The notes below the pieces were generated by a model, which saw only the letters and a list, made by a program, of their open reading frames with translations, was not told the origin of the DNA and made no database searches. The position numbers and the translations under genes were made by a program. Positions 16,156 through 25,796 of a DNA stretch of 64,000 nucleotides are shown here, piece by piece (positions within the stretch are counted from its first letter, which is position 1; every line of letters begins with the position of its first letter). The stretch is from Leptolyngbya sp. NIES-3755 (GTDB taxonomy: Bacteria > Cyanobacteriota > Cyanobacteriia > Leptolyngbyales > Leptolyngbyaceae), in NCBI GenBank assembly GCA_001548435.1, contig AP017308.1:5775030-5839029 (forward strand). The letters are read 5' to 3'.

Positions 16156-17676
16156 ATGCAGGGATTTCAGCTTTTTGAACACGCAGCGACGGTTCCGACT
16201 CGATCGTATAACACCAAAGAATGGCAGCGAGGATATCGATCGCTGACTCAGGAATATGATTACTGGATTGATGAGCTTGAAGGTGAAATTCCGGCTGAGT
16301 TGAATGGGACATTGTTTCGGAATGGACCTGGGTTGTTTGAAGTGAACGGAGAGCGGTTTCAGCATCCGTTTGATGGCGATGGGATGATTAGCGCGATCGC
16401 ATTTCAGAATGGACGTGCCCATTTTCGCAACCGTTTCATTAAAACCGAAGGCTATCTAGCAGAACAAAAAGCAGGAAAGATTCTCTATCGCGGTGTGTTC
16501 GGCACTCAGAAATCGGGTGGCTGGTTAGCAAATGCGTTTGATGTTCGGATTAAAAACATTGCGAACACACAGGTCATTTATTGGGGCGGGAAATTACTGG
16601 CACTCTGGGAAGCAGCAGAACCTCATCAGCTTGATCCCAAGACTTTAGAAACTTTGGGACTAGAATACTTTGATGGCAAGTTAGGAAAAGGCGCACCGTT
16701 CGCGGCACATCCGTGGATTGATCCTTCTAGCAAATTCGATCAGGGTCAGCCTTGTTTGGTGAACTTCTCGATCAAGGCGGGCGTGTCTTTTACGATCGCA
16801 ATTTACGAACTCGATCTCAATGGCAAGATCATTCGCCAGCATGACTATCCCGTTCCTGGATTTGCGTTTATTCACGACTTTGCGATTACGCCGAACTACT
16901 GTATTTTCTTCCAGAATCCGGTCAAGTTCAATCCACTGCCGTTTTTATTCGGACAGCGATCGGCAGGTGAATGTATCAAGTTTCAACCGGATCAACCGAC
17001 GAAAGTTCTGATTATTCCACGCGATCCTGCGAACAAAGCAAAACCTCAAATTCTCGAAACTCCTTCAGGTTTTGTATTCCATCATGCGAATGCGTTCGAG
17101 CAAGATGGCGAGATTGTGATCGATTCAGTGGCTTATACGAGCTTGCCTTCGGTTGAACCGGGAGCAGACTATCGAGAAACCGATTTTGATGCCCTTTCAC
17201 CGGGTCAACTGTGGCGATTTCGGATGAACTTAGAAACGGGAATTGTCGATCGACAATTACTCGAAGCGCGTTGCTGTGAGTTTCCTTTCGTTCATCCAGC
17301 AAAAGCAGGCAGACCCCATCGATATATCTATCTTGCGGCGGCTCATGCGGAAAGCGGAAATGCTCCACACCAAGCGATTCTTAAAGTCGATGCCGAAACG
17401 GGAACACATCAGATTCGCAGCTTTGCACCGTCTGGATATGTCAGCGAACCGGTGTTTGTTCCCCGTGGAAAAGCTTCAGAATCGGGACTGTACACCGAAC
17501 TGGATGGCGATGAAGATGACGGTTGGTTGATTGCAACTGTTTTTAATACAGAACGCGATCGATCAGATGTTGTGATCGTCGATGCAAAAGATTTGAACGT
17601 TGTTGCGACCCTTCATCTCAAGCATCACATTCCTTACGGTTTACACGGAACCTTCACGCCGCATTACTTTGAATAA
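16156..17676 (+). CDS. Carotenoid cleavage oxygenase (RPE65 family)
   Basis: The 506-residue protein is a seven-bladed propeller non-heme iron dioxygenase. The four iron-ligating histidines lie in AAHPWIDP, FIHDFAIT, FHHANAFE and LHGTFTPHYFE. The N-terminal region, LNGTLFRNGPGLFEVNGERF-like, is the family signature, and PFDGDGMI follows. Cyanobacterial members cleave apocarotenoids to retinal or other apocarotenals; the exact bond cannot be read. It is probably membrane-associated through a nonpolar patch. It stands alone after the repeat at 16066. Confidence 0.95.
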   Translation: MQGFQLFEHAATVPTRSYNTKEWQRGYRSLTQEYDYWIDELEGEIPAELNGTLFRNGPGLFEVNGERFQHPFDGDGMISAIAFQNGRAHFRNRFIKTEGYLAEQKAGKILYRGVFGTQKSGGWLANAFDVRIKNIANTQVIYWGGKLLALWEAAEPHQLDPKTLETLGLEYFDGKLGKGAPFAAHPWIDPSSKFDQGQPCLVNFSIKAGVSFTIAIYELDLNGKIIRQHDYPVPGFAFIHDFAITPNYCIFFQNPVKFNPLPFLFGQRSAGECIKFQPDQPTKVLIIPRDPANKAKPQILETPSGFVFHHANAFEQDGEIVIDSVAYTSLPSVEPGADYRETDFDALSPGQLWRFRMNLETGIVDRQLLEARCCEFPFVHPAKAGRPHRYIYLAAAHAESGNAPHQAILKVDAETGTHQIRSFAPSGYVSEPVFVPRGKASESGLYTELDGDEDDGWLIATVFNTERDRSDVVIVDAKDLNVVATLHLKHHIPYGLHGTFTPHYFE

Positions 17677-17739
17677 AGTTCGCTCTTTTTTCCTGGAGCT
17701 TCGTCATCGATAATCAGAACTAACATTCTCGGTTTTTCT

Positions 17740-18975
17740 ATGGCTGTTGATATTCTGATTCTGTCGAATGCTCCGGGTGAATTGGCGACTTGGGTAAAGC
17801 CTACTGTGCGGGAATTGAGGGTGCAACTGGGTTCAGAACCGCGAATTTCAGTTGTGCTTTCTCCGTGTCCGAATGCGAGTGGACAAGAAGCGGAAATTGC
17901 TCGAAGCTACCCCGAAGTCGATCGAGTTCAAGCGGCTGAGCATTTTTTTCCATTCTTACTCTGGGGAAAAACGGCAGAGAATTGGGATTGGCACGATCGA
18001 GGAATTGTGATCTTTCTTGGCGGCGATCAGTTCTTTCCAGTTGTGATCGGCAAACGATTGGGATATCGTACCGTCATCTATGCAGAATGGGAAGCGAGAT
18101 GGCATCGATGGATCGATCGTTTTGGAGTCATGCGATCGCAGATTATCGATCGTGCTCCAGAAGCGTTTAAACATAAGATGACGGTTGTTGGGGATTTAAT
18201 GGCGGAAGTACAAACCCAACAATCAGAAAGTTCATCCGAGGAATTGATCGGATTGTTACCGGGATCGAAGCCTGCGAAGTTAACTCAAGGCGTTCCGTTA
18301 ACACTGGCGATCGCAGAACAGATAAAACGCGATCGTCCTCAAACTCGTTTCGTGATCCCGGTTGCGCCTACTTTAGATTTACAGAATTTAGCCCAGTATG
18401 CTGATCCGATACAGAACTCGATCGTGCCTTTGATGGGAAATGTTTCTGCCAAGTTAGTGGAAGGCGATCGACCTTATTTGGAAACAGAGAATGGACTCTC
18501 GATCGAGCTTTGGCAATCGAAAAATGAGCGAGTTCCAGTGTACGAATTACTGTCTCAATGTCGATTGTGTTTAACCACTGTTGGAGCAAACACCGCAGAA
18601 CTCGGATCATTAGCAGTTCCAATGATTGTTCTATTACCCACTCAGCAACTCGATGCAATGCGAGCTTGGGACGGATTGCCAGGACTGTTGGTAAACCTGC
18701 CAGGAGTCGGATCTAGTATTGCAAAACTGATCAATTCAGCTATGTTGAAACGATTAGGATTATTGGCTTGGCCCAACATCTGGGCGAAAGAGATGATTGT
18801 TCCAGAACTGATTGGAAACTTAAAGCCAGAAGATGTTGCAAAATTAGCGATCGACTATCTCGATCATCCCGAAAAACTCGAACAAATGCGCGATCGACTG
18901 AGACAAGTTCGAGGAGAACCGGGAGCCGCAAAGAAATTAGTCTCGATCGTGGTGGAAGAACTTAAACAGACTTAA
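17740..18975 (+). CDS. LpxB-like glycosyltransferase (lipid-A-disaccharide synthase related)
   Basis: The 411-residue protein begins with ILILSNAPGELATWVKPTVREL, the SNGPGE-like nucleotide-sugar fold start of lipid-A-disaccharide synthase relatives. It continues with GLLPGSKPAKL and LTTVGANTAELGSLAVPMIVLLPTQQLDAM-like segments (in part), equivalent to the donor-binding region of LpxB. It belongs to a cyanobacterial family distinct from true LpxB, so its acceptor is unknown. The gene ends 14 bases inside the convergent NmrA-like gene. Confidence 0.8.
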   Translation: MAVDILILSNAPGELATWVKPTVRELRVQLGSEPRISVVLSPCPNASGQEAEIARSYPEVDRVQAAEHFFPFLLWGKTAENWDWHDRGIVIFLGGDQFFPVVIGKRLGYRTVIYAEWEARWHRWIDRFGVMRSQIIDRAPEAFKHKMTVVGDLMAEVQTQQSESSSEELIGLLPGSKPAKLTQGVPLTLAIAEQIKRDRPQTRFVIPVAPTLDLQNLAQYADPIQNSIVPLMGNVSAKLVEGDRPYLETENGLSIELWQSKNERVPVYELLSQCRLCLTTVGANTAELGSLAVPMIVLLPTQQLDAMRAWDGLPGLLVNLPGVGSSIAKLINSAMLKRLGLLAWPNIWAKEMIVPELIGNLKPEDVAKLAIDYLDHPEKLEQMRDRLRQVRGEPGAAKKLVSIVVEELKQT

Positions 18976-19801
18976 GCCACAGTTGCCGATGATCCCGAAT
19001 GTATTCACGAATGCTCCGAGAGGAATGTTCTAATAATTGAGGAAGGGTTTCATCGACTGTTTCTGCCTGTCCAAATCGCAATCCCACATGCAGGATCGTA
19101 AAGATCAAGATCTGTTCTAGTGGCGTTTTGCGTCGAAACAAATGCAAACAGTAACCTGGAATGCTGGCAGGACGATAAGTGATTGTTCGATCGAGTTCTT
19201 CAGAGAGCATTGCTGCAACTTCGTGAAAAGTATTCGCTTCGGCTCCAGTCAACGTGTAAGTCTTACCTTGATGAGTTGTGGGATCAATTAAAATCTTTGC
19301 TGCAACTTCAGCAATGTCACGAGTATCAATAAAAGCAACTCGACCCGCACCCGCAGGCAAAAAAATACGATCGTCGTTCAAAATATCTTCCCGGTAAGCA
19401 TCTCCCAAATTTTGAGCAAAGAAACCCGGTCGCAGAATTGTCCAATCTTTTTCACCCTGCTTTAGATGTTGCTCAGTTGCATGATGCGGTACGGCTGGAT
19501 TATCTCCTGCTCCCGCCACTGAGATAAATACAATGTGTTCAACACCCTGCGATCGAGCCACATCAATCAAACGATTCAATGTATTTTTGGTATCAGAAAT
19601 CGCAGGCGGACGTAACAGAAACATTGCACGACACCCTTGCAGCGCAGATTCAAACGTATTGGAATCAAGGAAATTAAAGGTAACTGATTCATTGGACAGA
19701 TCGGAAGATCGAGAACCGATCCGAAACGGAACTTGTCGATCGCGCAAATATTCGACAACGGCTTTTCCAATGTTTCCAGAAGCTCCAGTTACAAAAATCA
19801 T
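18962..19801 (-). CDS. NmrA-like NAD(P)-binding protein
   Basis: ATG 19801 is preferred because the Rossmann fold starts at once: MIFVTGASGNIGKAVVEYL. A longer frame to 19900 adds a non-conserved leader. The 279-residue protein resembles atypical short-chain dehydrogenases (NmrA/SDR5), with FLLRPPAISDTKN, VFISVAGAG and DWTILRPGFFAQNL. These often act as redox sensors or quinone/NADPH reductases. The Tyr-x3-Lys catalytic pair of classical SDRs is not evident. It converges with the LpxB-like gene. Confidence 0.82.
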   Translation of the reverse strand: MIFVTGASGNIGKAVVEYLRDRQVPFRIGSRSSDLSNESVTFNFLDSNTFESALQGCRAMFLLRPPAISDTKNTLNRLIDVARSQGVEHIVFISVAGAGDNPAVPHHATEQHLKQGEKDWTILRPGFFAQNLGDAYREDILNDDRIFLPAGAGRVAFIDTRDIAEVAAKILIDPTTHQGKTYTLTGAEANTFHEVAAMLSEELDRTITYRPASIPGYCLHLFRRKTPLEQILIFTILHVGLRFGQAETVDETLPQLLEHSSRSIREYIRDHRQLWLKSV

Positions 19802-19981
19802 CCGTTCAGCCAAGATAACGACAATCTTTAGAATTAGCAGAACTGACTCGCGATCGCAAACGCTCAATGGAGTGATTACGCTAATCTCTAAAAAGAGCAA
19901 ACTTCCTTAAGACAACACTGTTCCTGAAAGAAATCCGATACAGTCAGATCTGAGAAACCTTCGCAACTCAGGGACAGTTCT

Positions 19982-22738
19982 ATGACGATCGAGAACCAAC
20001 GACTGGAAGAGACTCAAACCGGGAAAGTAGATTGGTACAAGTGGGGTCCGTATCTAAGCGAACGCCAGTGGGGAACGGTACGCGAGGACTATAGTTCGGA
20101 CGGCAATGCTTGGAATTATTTTCCTCATGATCATGCTCGATCGAGGGCGTATCGCTGGGGCGAAGACGGCTTGGGGGGCATCACAGATAACCACAATTTA
20201 CTGTGTTTTGCATTGGCGCTTTGGAATGGAAAAGATCCGATTCTAAAAGAACGATTGTATGGATTGACCAATAGCGAAGGCAATCATGGCGAAGATGTGA
20301 AAGAGTACTATTTCTACCTCGATAGTACGCCGACTCATTCGTACATGAAGTATCTCTATAAGTATCCTCAGGCTGAATATCCTTACGAGGACTTAGTAAA
20401 AACCAATGCGAGTCGAAATCGCTATGAACTAGAGTACGAGCTATTAGACACGGGAATTTTTGATGACGATCGATATTTTGATGTCTTTGTTGAATACGCG
20501 AAAGCGGATGCCGAAGATGTTCTCATCAAAATTAGCATTGCGAATCGAGGTCCCGAAGCGGCTCCCCTTCATGTCCTTCCTACTCTCTGGTTTCGCAATA
20601 CTTGGTCGTGGGCAGATGGTGGCTCAAAACCGTCACTCACCAAAGTTGAGGGAACTGGAAACAGTGTGGTTCATGCTCACATCACTGATACACTCCTCGA
20701 CGAATATATTCGAGATTACTATCTCTACTGTGATGGTGTCGTTCCACTGTTGTTTACTGAGAATGAAACTAATAATCAACGATTGTTCAACTCAACCAAT
20801 GAACATCCCTATGTCAAGGATGGGATCAACAACTACATTGTTAATGAAAACACAGAGGCGATTAATCCAGCAGGAACAGGGACTAAGGTTTCACCGCACT
20901 ACGAACTCACGGTTGGAGCAGGAGAAACTCAGATTATTTACCTCCGACTCTCAAAACGTGCTCCTGAAGAAATGGGACAACTCTTCGGTGAGAACTTTGA
21001 GCAACGGTTTACTACTCGTCAGCAAGAAGCCGATGAATTTTATAGTACGGTGATTCCACCTGCGGTTTTAGCAGACTCCGATCGAGCCAATGTGATGCGT
21101 CAAGCGCTCGCGGGCATGATGTGGACGAAACAATACTTTTACTACGATGTCGATCAATGGCTCAGAGAACGAGGCGTAACTCCTTGGACAGTGCTCAATG
21201 AGCGGAAACATGTTCGCAATCATGAATGGTTTCACATGTTGAATGATGACATTGTTTCGATGCCTGATAAGTGGGAATATCCTTGGTATGCCGCATGGGA
21301 TTTAGCCTTTCATGTGATTCCGATTAGCTTGATCGATCCTTGCTTTGCCAAAGATCAATTGATGCTGATGTTGCGAGAAGACTACCTGCACCCCAACGGG
21401 CAAATTCCCGCGTATGAATGGAACTTTGGCGATGTGAATCCTCCGGTTCATGCGTTCGCAACTTGGGAGATTTATGTCCGCGATCGAGAAAGAAATAACG
21501 GCAAAGGTGACATCGATTTTCTCAAGTACGCATTCTCGAAATTGCTGATTAACTTTACCTGGTGGGTAAATCGCAAAGACGAAGGCGGTAATAATCTCTT
21601 CCAAGGTGGCTTCTTAGGATTGGATAACATTGGAGTCTTCGATCGGAGTTCTCCTCTGCCGACTGGAGGTCATCTCGATCAAGCGGATGGAACCGCTTGG
21701 ATGGCATTTTTTAGTCAGCGAATGTTCCAAATTGCGATCGAGCTTGCTTTACACGATCCCTTGTACGAAGACTTCGCAACCAAGTTCTTTGAGCATACGA
21801 TGTGGATTGCAGGAGCAATGGATCGGATTGGCGAGAACAATGATGAGCTTTGGGATGAGCAAGATGGCTTCTTCTACGATGTGCTGCATTTTCCCAATGG
21901 TCAATCCACTCGGTTGAAAGTTCGATCGATGGTTGGATTGCTTTCTTTAATGGCGATCGCAGTTTTTCCGAGTGAAGCTTTTGAAAAATTGCCTCGGTTC
22001 AAAGAGGCGGCTCGTAAGTTCATGCTGCAAAATCCTGAGCTAATCCAGAACATTCATTTGCCGAATAAACCGGGTGTCCGAAATCGGTTAATGCTCTCGA
22101 TTTTGAACGAAAACAAGCTGCGGCGAATTCTAGAAACCCTGCTCGATGAATCCGAATTTCTCAGCGATTACGGCATTCGATCGCTATCTCGCTATCATCT
22201 AGATCACCCTTACGTTTTCTACCATCAAGGGCAAGAATACAAAGTCGGCTATGTTCCAGGCGATTCAACTTCAGGCATGTTTGGCGGCAACTCAAACTGG
22301 CGCGGTCCGGTGTGGATGCCTGTGAATCTATTGTTACTACGATCGCTGCTCCAACTCTATAGCTACTACGGTGACGATTTCACAGTTGAATATCCCACCG
22401 GATCAGGAAACAGGCTGAATCTATTCGACATCACCAAAGAACTCAGTGAACGGTTGATTGGCATTTTCCTCAAAGATTCGTCTGGTCGCCGTCCCGTCTA
22501 TGGAGCCAGCGAGAAGTTTCAAACTGATCCACACTGGCAAGATTTGATTCTGTTCTATGAATACTTCCACGGTGACAACGGGGCAGGAATTGGAGCGAGT
22601 CATCAAACGGGATGGACAGGCTGCATTGCTCGGATCATTCAAGCGGTAGGCTACTTCACTCCAGAAACAGTGCTAGAAACCGTTACGCCTGGCGAATTTT
22701 CGATGTATCAACCCGAAGAAACTCTGCAATCTGTGTAA
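19982..22738 (+). CDS. GH63-like (MGH1-type) glucosidase
   Basis: The 918-residue protein is an (alpha/alpha)6-barrel glycosidase related to mannosyl-oligosaccharide glucosidase. Visible are LSERQWGTVREDYSSDG, a large N-terminal beta domain, the barrel with EWNFGDVNPPVHAFATWE, LGLDNIGVFDRS and the late SNWRGPVWMPVN motif. Bacterial members hydrolyse alpha-glucosides such as glucosylglycerate or oligosaccharides. No signal peptide is present, so it acts in the cytoplasm. The stop lies 2 bases before the SMP-30 gene start, so these are co-translated and may form a glucoside-to-gluconolactone route. Confidence 0.88.
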   Translation: MTIENQRLEETQTGKVDWYKWGPYLSERQWGTVREDYSSDGNAWNYFPHDHARSRAYRWGEDGLGGITDNHNLLCFALALWNGKDPILKERLYGLTNSEGNHGEDVKEYYFYLDSTPTHSYMKYLYKYPQAEYPYEDLVKTNASRNRYELEYELLDTGIFDDDRYFDVFVEYAKADAEDVLIKISIANRGPEAAPLHVLPTLWFRNTWSWADGGSKPSLTKVEGTGNSVVHAHITDTLLDEYIRDYYLYCDGVVPLLFTENETNNQRLFNSTNEHPYVKDGINNYIVNENTEAINPAGTGTKVSPHYELTVGAGETQIIYLRLSKRAPEEMGQLFGENFEQRFTTRQQEADEFYSTVIPPAVLADSDRANVMRQALAGMMWTKQYFYYDVDQWLRERGVTPWTVLNERKHVRNHEWFHMLNDDIVSMPDKWEYPWYAAWDLAFHVIPISLIDPCFAKDQLMLMLREDYLHPNGQIPAYEWNFGDVNPPVHAFATWEIYVRDRERNNGKGDIDFLKYAFSKLLINFTWWVNRKDEGGNNLFQGGFLGLDNIGVFDRSSPLPTGGHLDQADGTAWMAFFSQRMFQIAIELALHDPLYEDFATKFFEHTMWIAGAMDRIGENNDELWDEQDGFFYDVLHFPNGQSTRLKVRSMVGLLSLMAIAVFPSEAFEKLPRFKEAARKFMLQNPELIQNIHLPNKPGVRNRLMLSILNENKLRRILETLLDESEFLSDYGIRSLSRYHLDHPYVFYHQGQEYKVGYVPGDSTSGMFGGNSNWRGPVWMPVNLLLLRSLLQLYSYYGDDFTVEYPTGSGNRLNLFDITKELSERLIGIFLKDSSGRRPVYGASEKFQTDPHWQDLILFYEYFHGDNGAGIGASHQTGWTGCIARIIQAVGYFTPETVLETVTPGEFSMYQPEETLQSV

Positions 22739-22740
22739 TT

Positions 22741-23613
22741 ATGACTGTTCAAATTGTCGTAGATGCTCGTGCCCGTTTGGGTGAATGTCCCGTCTGGAAT
22801 GTCGATCGACAACAGTTATTCTGGGTCGATGTCTACAACCATCGCGTCCATCAATTTGATCTGGCAACGAGTCAGGATCGCTTTTTTGATGTCGGTGATG
22901 CTGCTTGTGCGATCGCGCTTTCAAGTGAAAATCGACTATTAATTGCACTGCGCGATCGACTTGCTTTTCTAAACATTGAATCGGGTGAAATCACTCCGTT
23001 CTATCAGTTCAAATTTCCTTATCCGAACACTCGCTGTAATGATGGCAAGAGCGATTCTAAAGGACGATTTTGGATTGGAACAATCAGCGAAGCTCCCAAA
23101 CAAGCAGAACTCTATCGCTATGATCCAGACGGTTCGATTCGAGTGATGGAAACTGAGCTAACGATCTCGAACGGTTTAGGCTGGAGTCCCGATCAATCGA
23201 CGTTCTATCTCACCGATTCGATCCAGCATCAGATCTATGCTTATGATTTTGATGTGGAAGCCGGAACGATTCAGAATCGACGAACTCTGATTGATCTAAG
23301 CGAGGAAGAGGTTGAACCGGATGGATTATCGATCGATACCGAAGGCAATCTCTGGACAGCACTTTGGAATGGTTGGTGTATCGCTTGCTTCGACGCATCT
23401 GGACAAGAACTGAAGCGAATCAAGCTCCCCGTACAGCGCCCGACCAGTCTGACTTTTGGAGGTTCTGAACTTCACGATCTTTACATTACTACTGCTTCGG
23501 TGGGACTGAGCCAAAAAGAGATTCAGCAACAAGTGAGTGCAGGCGATCTCTTTCGGTTAGCAACGGATTCGAGTGGAATGCCAAGTTTTATTTCGTCGAT
23601 CGAGTCTGTGTGA
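22741..23613 (+). CDS. SMP-30/gluconolactonase family hydrolase
   Basis: ATG 22741 is chosen because it lies right after the upstream stop and begins MTVQIVVDARARLGECPVW; a longer frame into the previous gene exists. The 290-residue six-bladed propeller has the metal-binding residues of the family: Glu in GECPVW, Asn in RCNDGKSD and in ISNGLGWSPD, and Asp in EPDGLSID. Homologues hydrolyse sugar lactones such as gluconolactone. Co-transcription with a glucosidase fits a sugar catabolic role. Confidence 0.92.
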   Translation: MTVQIVVDARARLGECPVWNVDRQQLFWVDVYNHRVHQFDLATSQDRFFDVGDAACAIALSSENRLLIALRDRLAFLNIESGEITPFYQFKFPYPNTRCNDGKSDSKGRFWIGTISEAPKQAELYRYDPDGSIRVMETELTISNGLGWSPDQSTFYLTDSIQHQIYAYDFDVEAGTIQNRRTLIDLSEEEVEPDGLSIDTEGNLWTALWNGWCIACFDASGQELKRIKLPVQRPTSLTFGGSELHDLYITTASVGLSQKEIQQQVSAGDLFRLATDSSGMPSFISSIESV

Positions 23614-23635
23614 CCTCAAAGCAAATCGCTGCCAA

Positions 23636-24283
23636 CTACACCACCAAATGATGCTCCATTGCAAATCGCACCAGTTCGGCTCGATTGTTCGTTTCAGTCT
23701 TCCGCAGCAAACTACTGACGTGCTTCTCCACAGTGCGCGAACTCAGATGAAGTCGATCGCCAATTTGATTATTCGACAATCCATCACTTAACAGCGCTAA
23801 CACTTCTCTTTCACGATCGGTAAAACTAATCTTCAAATCCGAGCCTGTTTTTTCCCGCTCGACCTCAGCGGTTTCAAAATCCTGTCTCGATCGCCAACTC
23901 GTTTCGACCAATTGACTTCGATCGAGTAAATTCCGCACGATCGCGCCCAATTCCGACAGTTCAAACGGCTTCGCCAAATAAACATCACAGCCAAGCTGAT
24001 ACCCCCGAACGCGATCGTCCGTATCCGTTCGCCCAGTCAAAAACACGATCGGCAACAATCGGAGCGCGGGTCTACGTCGAACCTGCCGCACCAATTCGTA
24101 CCCGTCCATCATCGGCATCGAAACATCAGTCACAATCAAATGCGGCTGATGCGTTTCGAGGAGCGCGATCGCGTCTTTCCCGTTTTCTGCCGAAACCACA
24201 GAATATCCAGAACATTCAAGGTAGTCACTGATCGACAGGCGGGTTCCTAGATCATCTTCAGCAACAAGAATTGTGAGGGGCAT
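23636..24283 (-). CDS. NarL/LuxR-type response regulator
   Basis: The 215-residue protein has an N-terminal receiver domain with D53 as phosphorylation site in VTDVSMPMMDGYE and the conserved Lys in YLAKPFE. A LuxR-type helix-turn-helix follows at about 150-210 (LTDREREVLALLSDGLSNNQIGD-like, in part). It is similar to cyanobacterial regulators such as Ycf29 or RpaB-unrelated NarL proteins. No kinase gene is adjacent, so the partner is unknown. It faces the SMP-30 gene convergently. Confidence 0.93.
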   Translation of the reverse strand: MPLTILVAEDDLGTRLSISDYLECSGYSVVSAENGKDAIALLETHQPHLIVTDVSMPMMDGYELVRQVRRRPALRLLPIVFLTGRTDTDDRVRGYQLGCDVYLAKPFELSELGAIVRNLLDRSQLVETSWRSRQDFETAEVEREKTGSDLKISFTDREREVLALLSDGLSNNQIGDRLHLSSRTVEKHVSSLLRKTETNNRAELVRFAMEHHLVV

Positions 24284-24345
24284 GAAACACAGGGGAATGG
24301 CTATCTGCCAATTATTACAGGATCGTCAAGATTAAAAATAATTTG

Positions 24346-24783
24346 CTAAGCAAGGCTTGGACGTTGAATGTATTGAAGTTGAGCAGCCCTATCCATATCG
24401 TAGGGGATCGGGCGACGTAATGGACGATAATCTCGATCGAGGGGTGGACTATGCCGCAACACTGCATTGACCAAGACACAGGGCGAACTGCTTAGATTGA
24501 TTGCACCGTGGGGCACTCCGGGCGGAATTTTGACCACTTGCGGTTGGTCTTCGCTTAATGGAATGTATTGATACTTACGATTTTGTAATACTACTAACAC
24601 AAAGCTTCCGCGCACAACAAGCAATTGATCGGTCTGAGTGCGATGAACGAACAAATCATCGATCGTGCCTGCGGGAATGTTCACCAACATCGTTTCATGA
24701 CTCGATTGTGGCGTGTAAAACTCTGCCATTCCGCCTTTAATCGATTCGAGTGGAAAAATCTCGACTTGTGTTTTCAAGCCCAT
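24346..24783 (-). CDS. Cupin-fold protein (RmlC-like)
   Basis: The 145-residue protein is a single cupin barrel similar to dTDP-4-dehydrorhamnose 3,5-epimerase-like cupins: FVHRTQTDQLLVVRG, then KIPPGVPHGAIN. It lacks the length of true RmlC, and the His/Tyr catalytic pair is not clear. It may bind a small sugar or metal. It lies upstream of the 24.9 kb operon in the opposite orientation and may share its control region. Confidence 0.7.
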   Translation of the reverse strand: MGLKTQVEIFPLESIKGGMAEFYTPQSSHETMLVNIPAGTIDDLFVHRTQTDQLLVVRGSFVLVVLQNRKYQYIPLSEDQPQVVKIPPGVPHGAINLSSSPCVLVNAVLRHSPPLDRDYRPLRRPIPYDMDRAAQLQYIQRPSLA

Positions 24784-24907
24784 GACAATCCTCCGTCACT
24801 TTTTCCCACTGTAAACGACAAAAAACTTAATTTTTGTACTCATGGTGACAAAAGTGCGTCGTTTTGTGGTAAAGCGGATTTTCTCAGAATGAATTTTATT
24901 GATACGG

Positions 24908-24936
24908 TTGACTTCTAGCGGTTAGCACACTAATAC
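24908..24936 (+). promoter_or_regulatory. Sigma-70-like promoter of the four-gene operon
   Basis: TTGACT (24908-24913) and TAATAC (24931-24936) are separated by exactly 17 bases, 51 bases before the first start codon. The -10 box touches a palindrome. Confidence 0.65.
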
Positions 24937-24958
24937 TATATATAGTACTATCGTACTA
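24934..24958. promoter_or_regulatory. Overlapping palindromes, candidate operator
   Basis: A perfect 14-bp palindrome TACTATATATAGTA (24934-24947) overlaps an inverted repeat TAGTAC-TATC-GTACTA (24943-24958). Both lie at and just after the -10 box, the usual place for a repressor site. Confidence 0.6.
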
Positions 24959-24986
24959 GAGAGATTCACTTGCCCCAGGAGCCGCG

Positions 24987-25796
24987 ATGACAGAAGTGAA
25001 AACAGAAAGCCAATCTACTCGGATCACCCAGACTCAGCCGAGCATCAAACGGCAAACCACGAAGTTGAGCGCAGATCAGTCGATCGCTGATCCGACCCGC
25101 AGTGAATCGCTCGTTGAGTCTACCACCGATACGCCCCCCACAAAAAAACGCCGCACAACGAAAACTGAAAAAGCGCCCACGACGAAGCGCCAAGCCACGA
25201 ATAAAACGCCCAATCAATCCGCCTCTACGCGAGTCAAGCTGACTTGGGAGGCTACTCCATCCATTGAAGCCGTTCTCGCTCAATTTAACGAGCAATTGAA
25301 CGCAACCTGGAGCGCGATCGACGAACTCAAAGCCACCGTCGAGAAAATGCAGGAACAAGACGTGAATCGATCGACCTCCACGAATGTGCGATTGCCGCTT
25401 GAACCCCCACGTCCTGCCCAAACTCCGATCAATCCACCGCAGCCCTCCATGCCTCCCCGTCCGACTACGAATAGTCCTACAGTGCGTTCTCGCCGTCGGA
25501 AATCGACTTGGAAATCCGCTTACTCGATCGTGCAGCGATTGTTAAAGCTTCCCGATCAAAATTCAGCCCTTGTAATTGATGCGGCGCTTTGGATACTCGC
25601 TGCTGCTGGACTCCGAGTGGGACTGAGCTATCTCGTGATTTTGATTCCAATCTTGAAATTCCCGGTGATTCTCTTTATGTTCGTTCCCGCACTACTCGCG
25701 GCTTATGCGGCATTGTTTATTCCACAAGCGAATCGAGCAGGAATCTATCGATTGTTACTCGTGACATTGGGACTGTTCGTAGGAGGCAAATTATGA
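24987..25796 (+). CDS. Unknown membrane protein with basic Thr-rich N-terminus
   Basis: The 269-residue protein is not recognised. The first 80 residues are rich in Thr, Lys and Arg (KKRRTTKTEKAPTTKRQAT). A coiled-coil-like helix follows (about 90-122, LAQFNEQLNATWSAIDELKA), then a proline-rich linker. At the end lie three hydrophobic segments (about 185-268), the last two close together. This is the shape of an inner membrane protein with a large cytoplasmic, possibly DNA- or protein-binding, tail. The stop overlaps the next ATG (ATGA). It is the first of four coupled genes. Confidence 0.7.
   Translation: MTEVKTESQSTRITQTQPSIKRQTTKLSADQSIADPTRSESLVESTTDTPPTKKRRTTKTEKAPTTKRQATNKTPNQSASTRVKLTWEATPSIEAVLAQFNEQLNATWSAIDELKATVEKMQEQDVNRSTSTNVRLPLEPPRPAQTPINPPQPSMPPRPTTNSPTVRSRRRKSTWKSAYSIVQRLLKLPDQNSALVIDAALWILAAAGLRVGLSYLVILIPILKFPVILFMFVPALLAAYAALFIPQANRAGIYRLLLVTLGLFVGGKL

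Noticed and set aside
24966-25421. 151-codon minus-strand frame
   Set aside because: It is low complexity (Arg/Gly/Phe-rich) and lies opposite the Thr/Lys-rich gene start.
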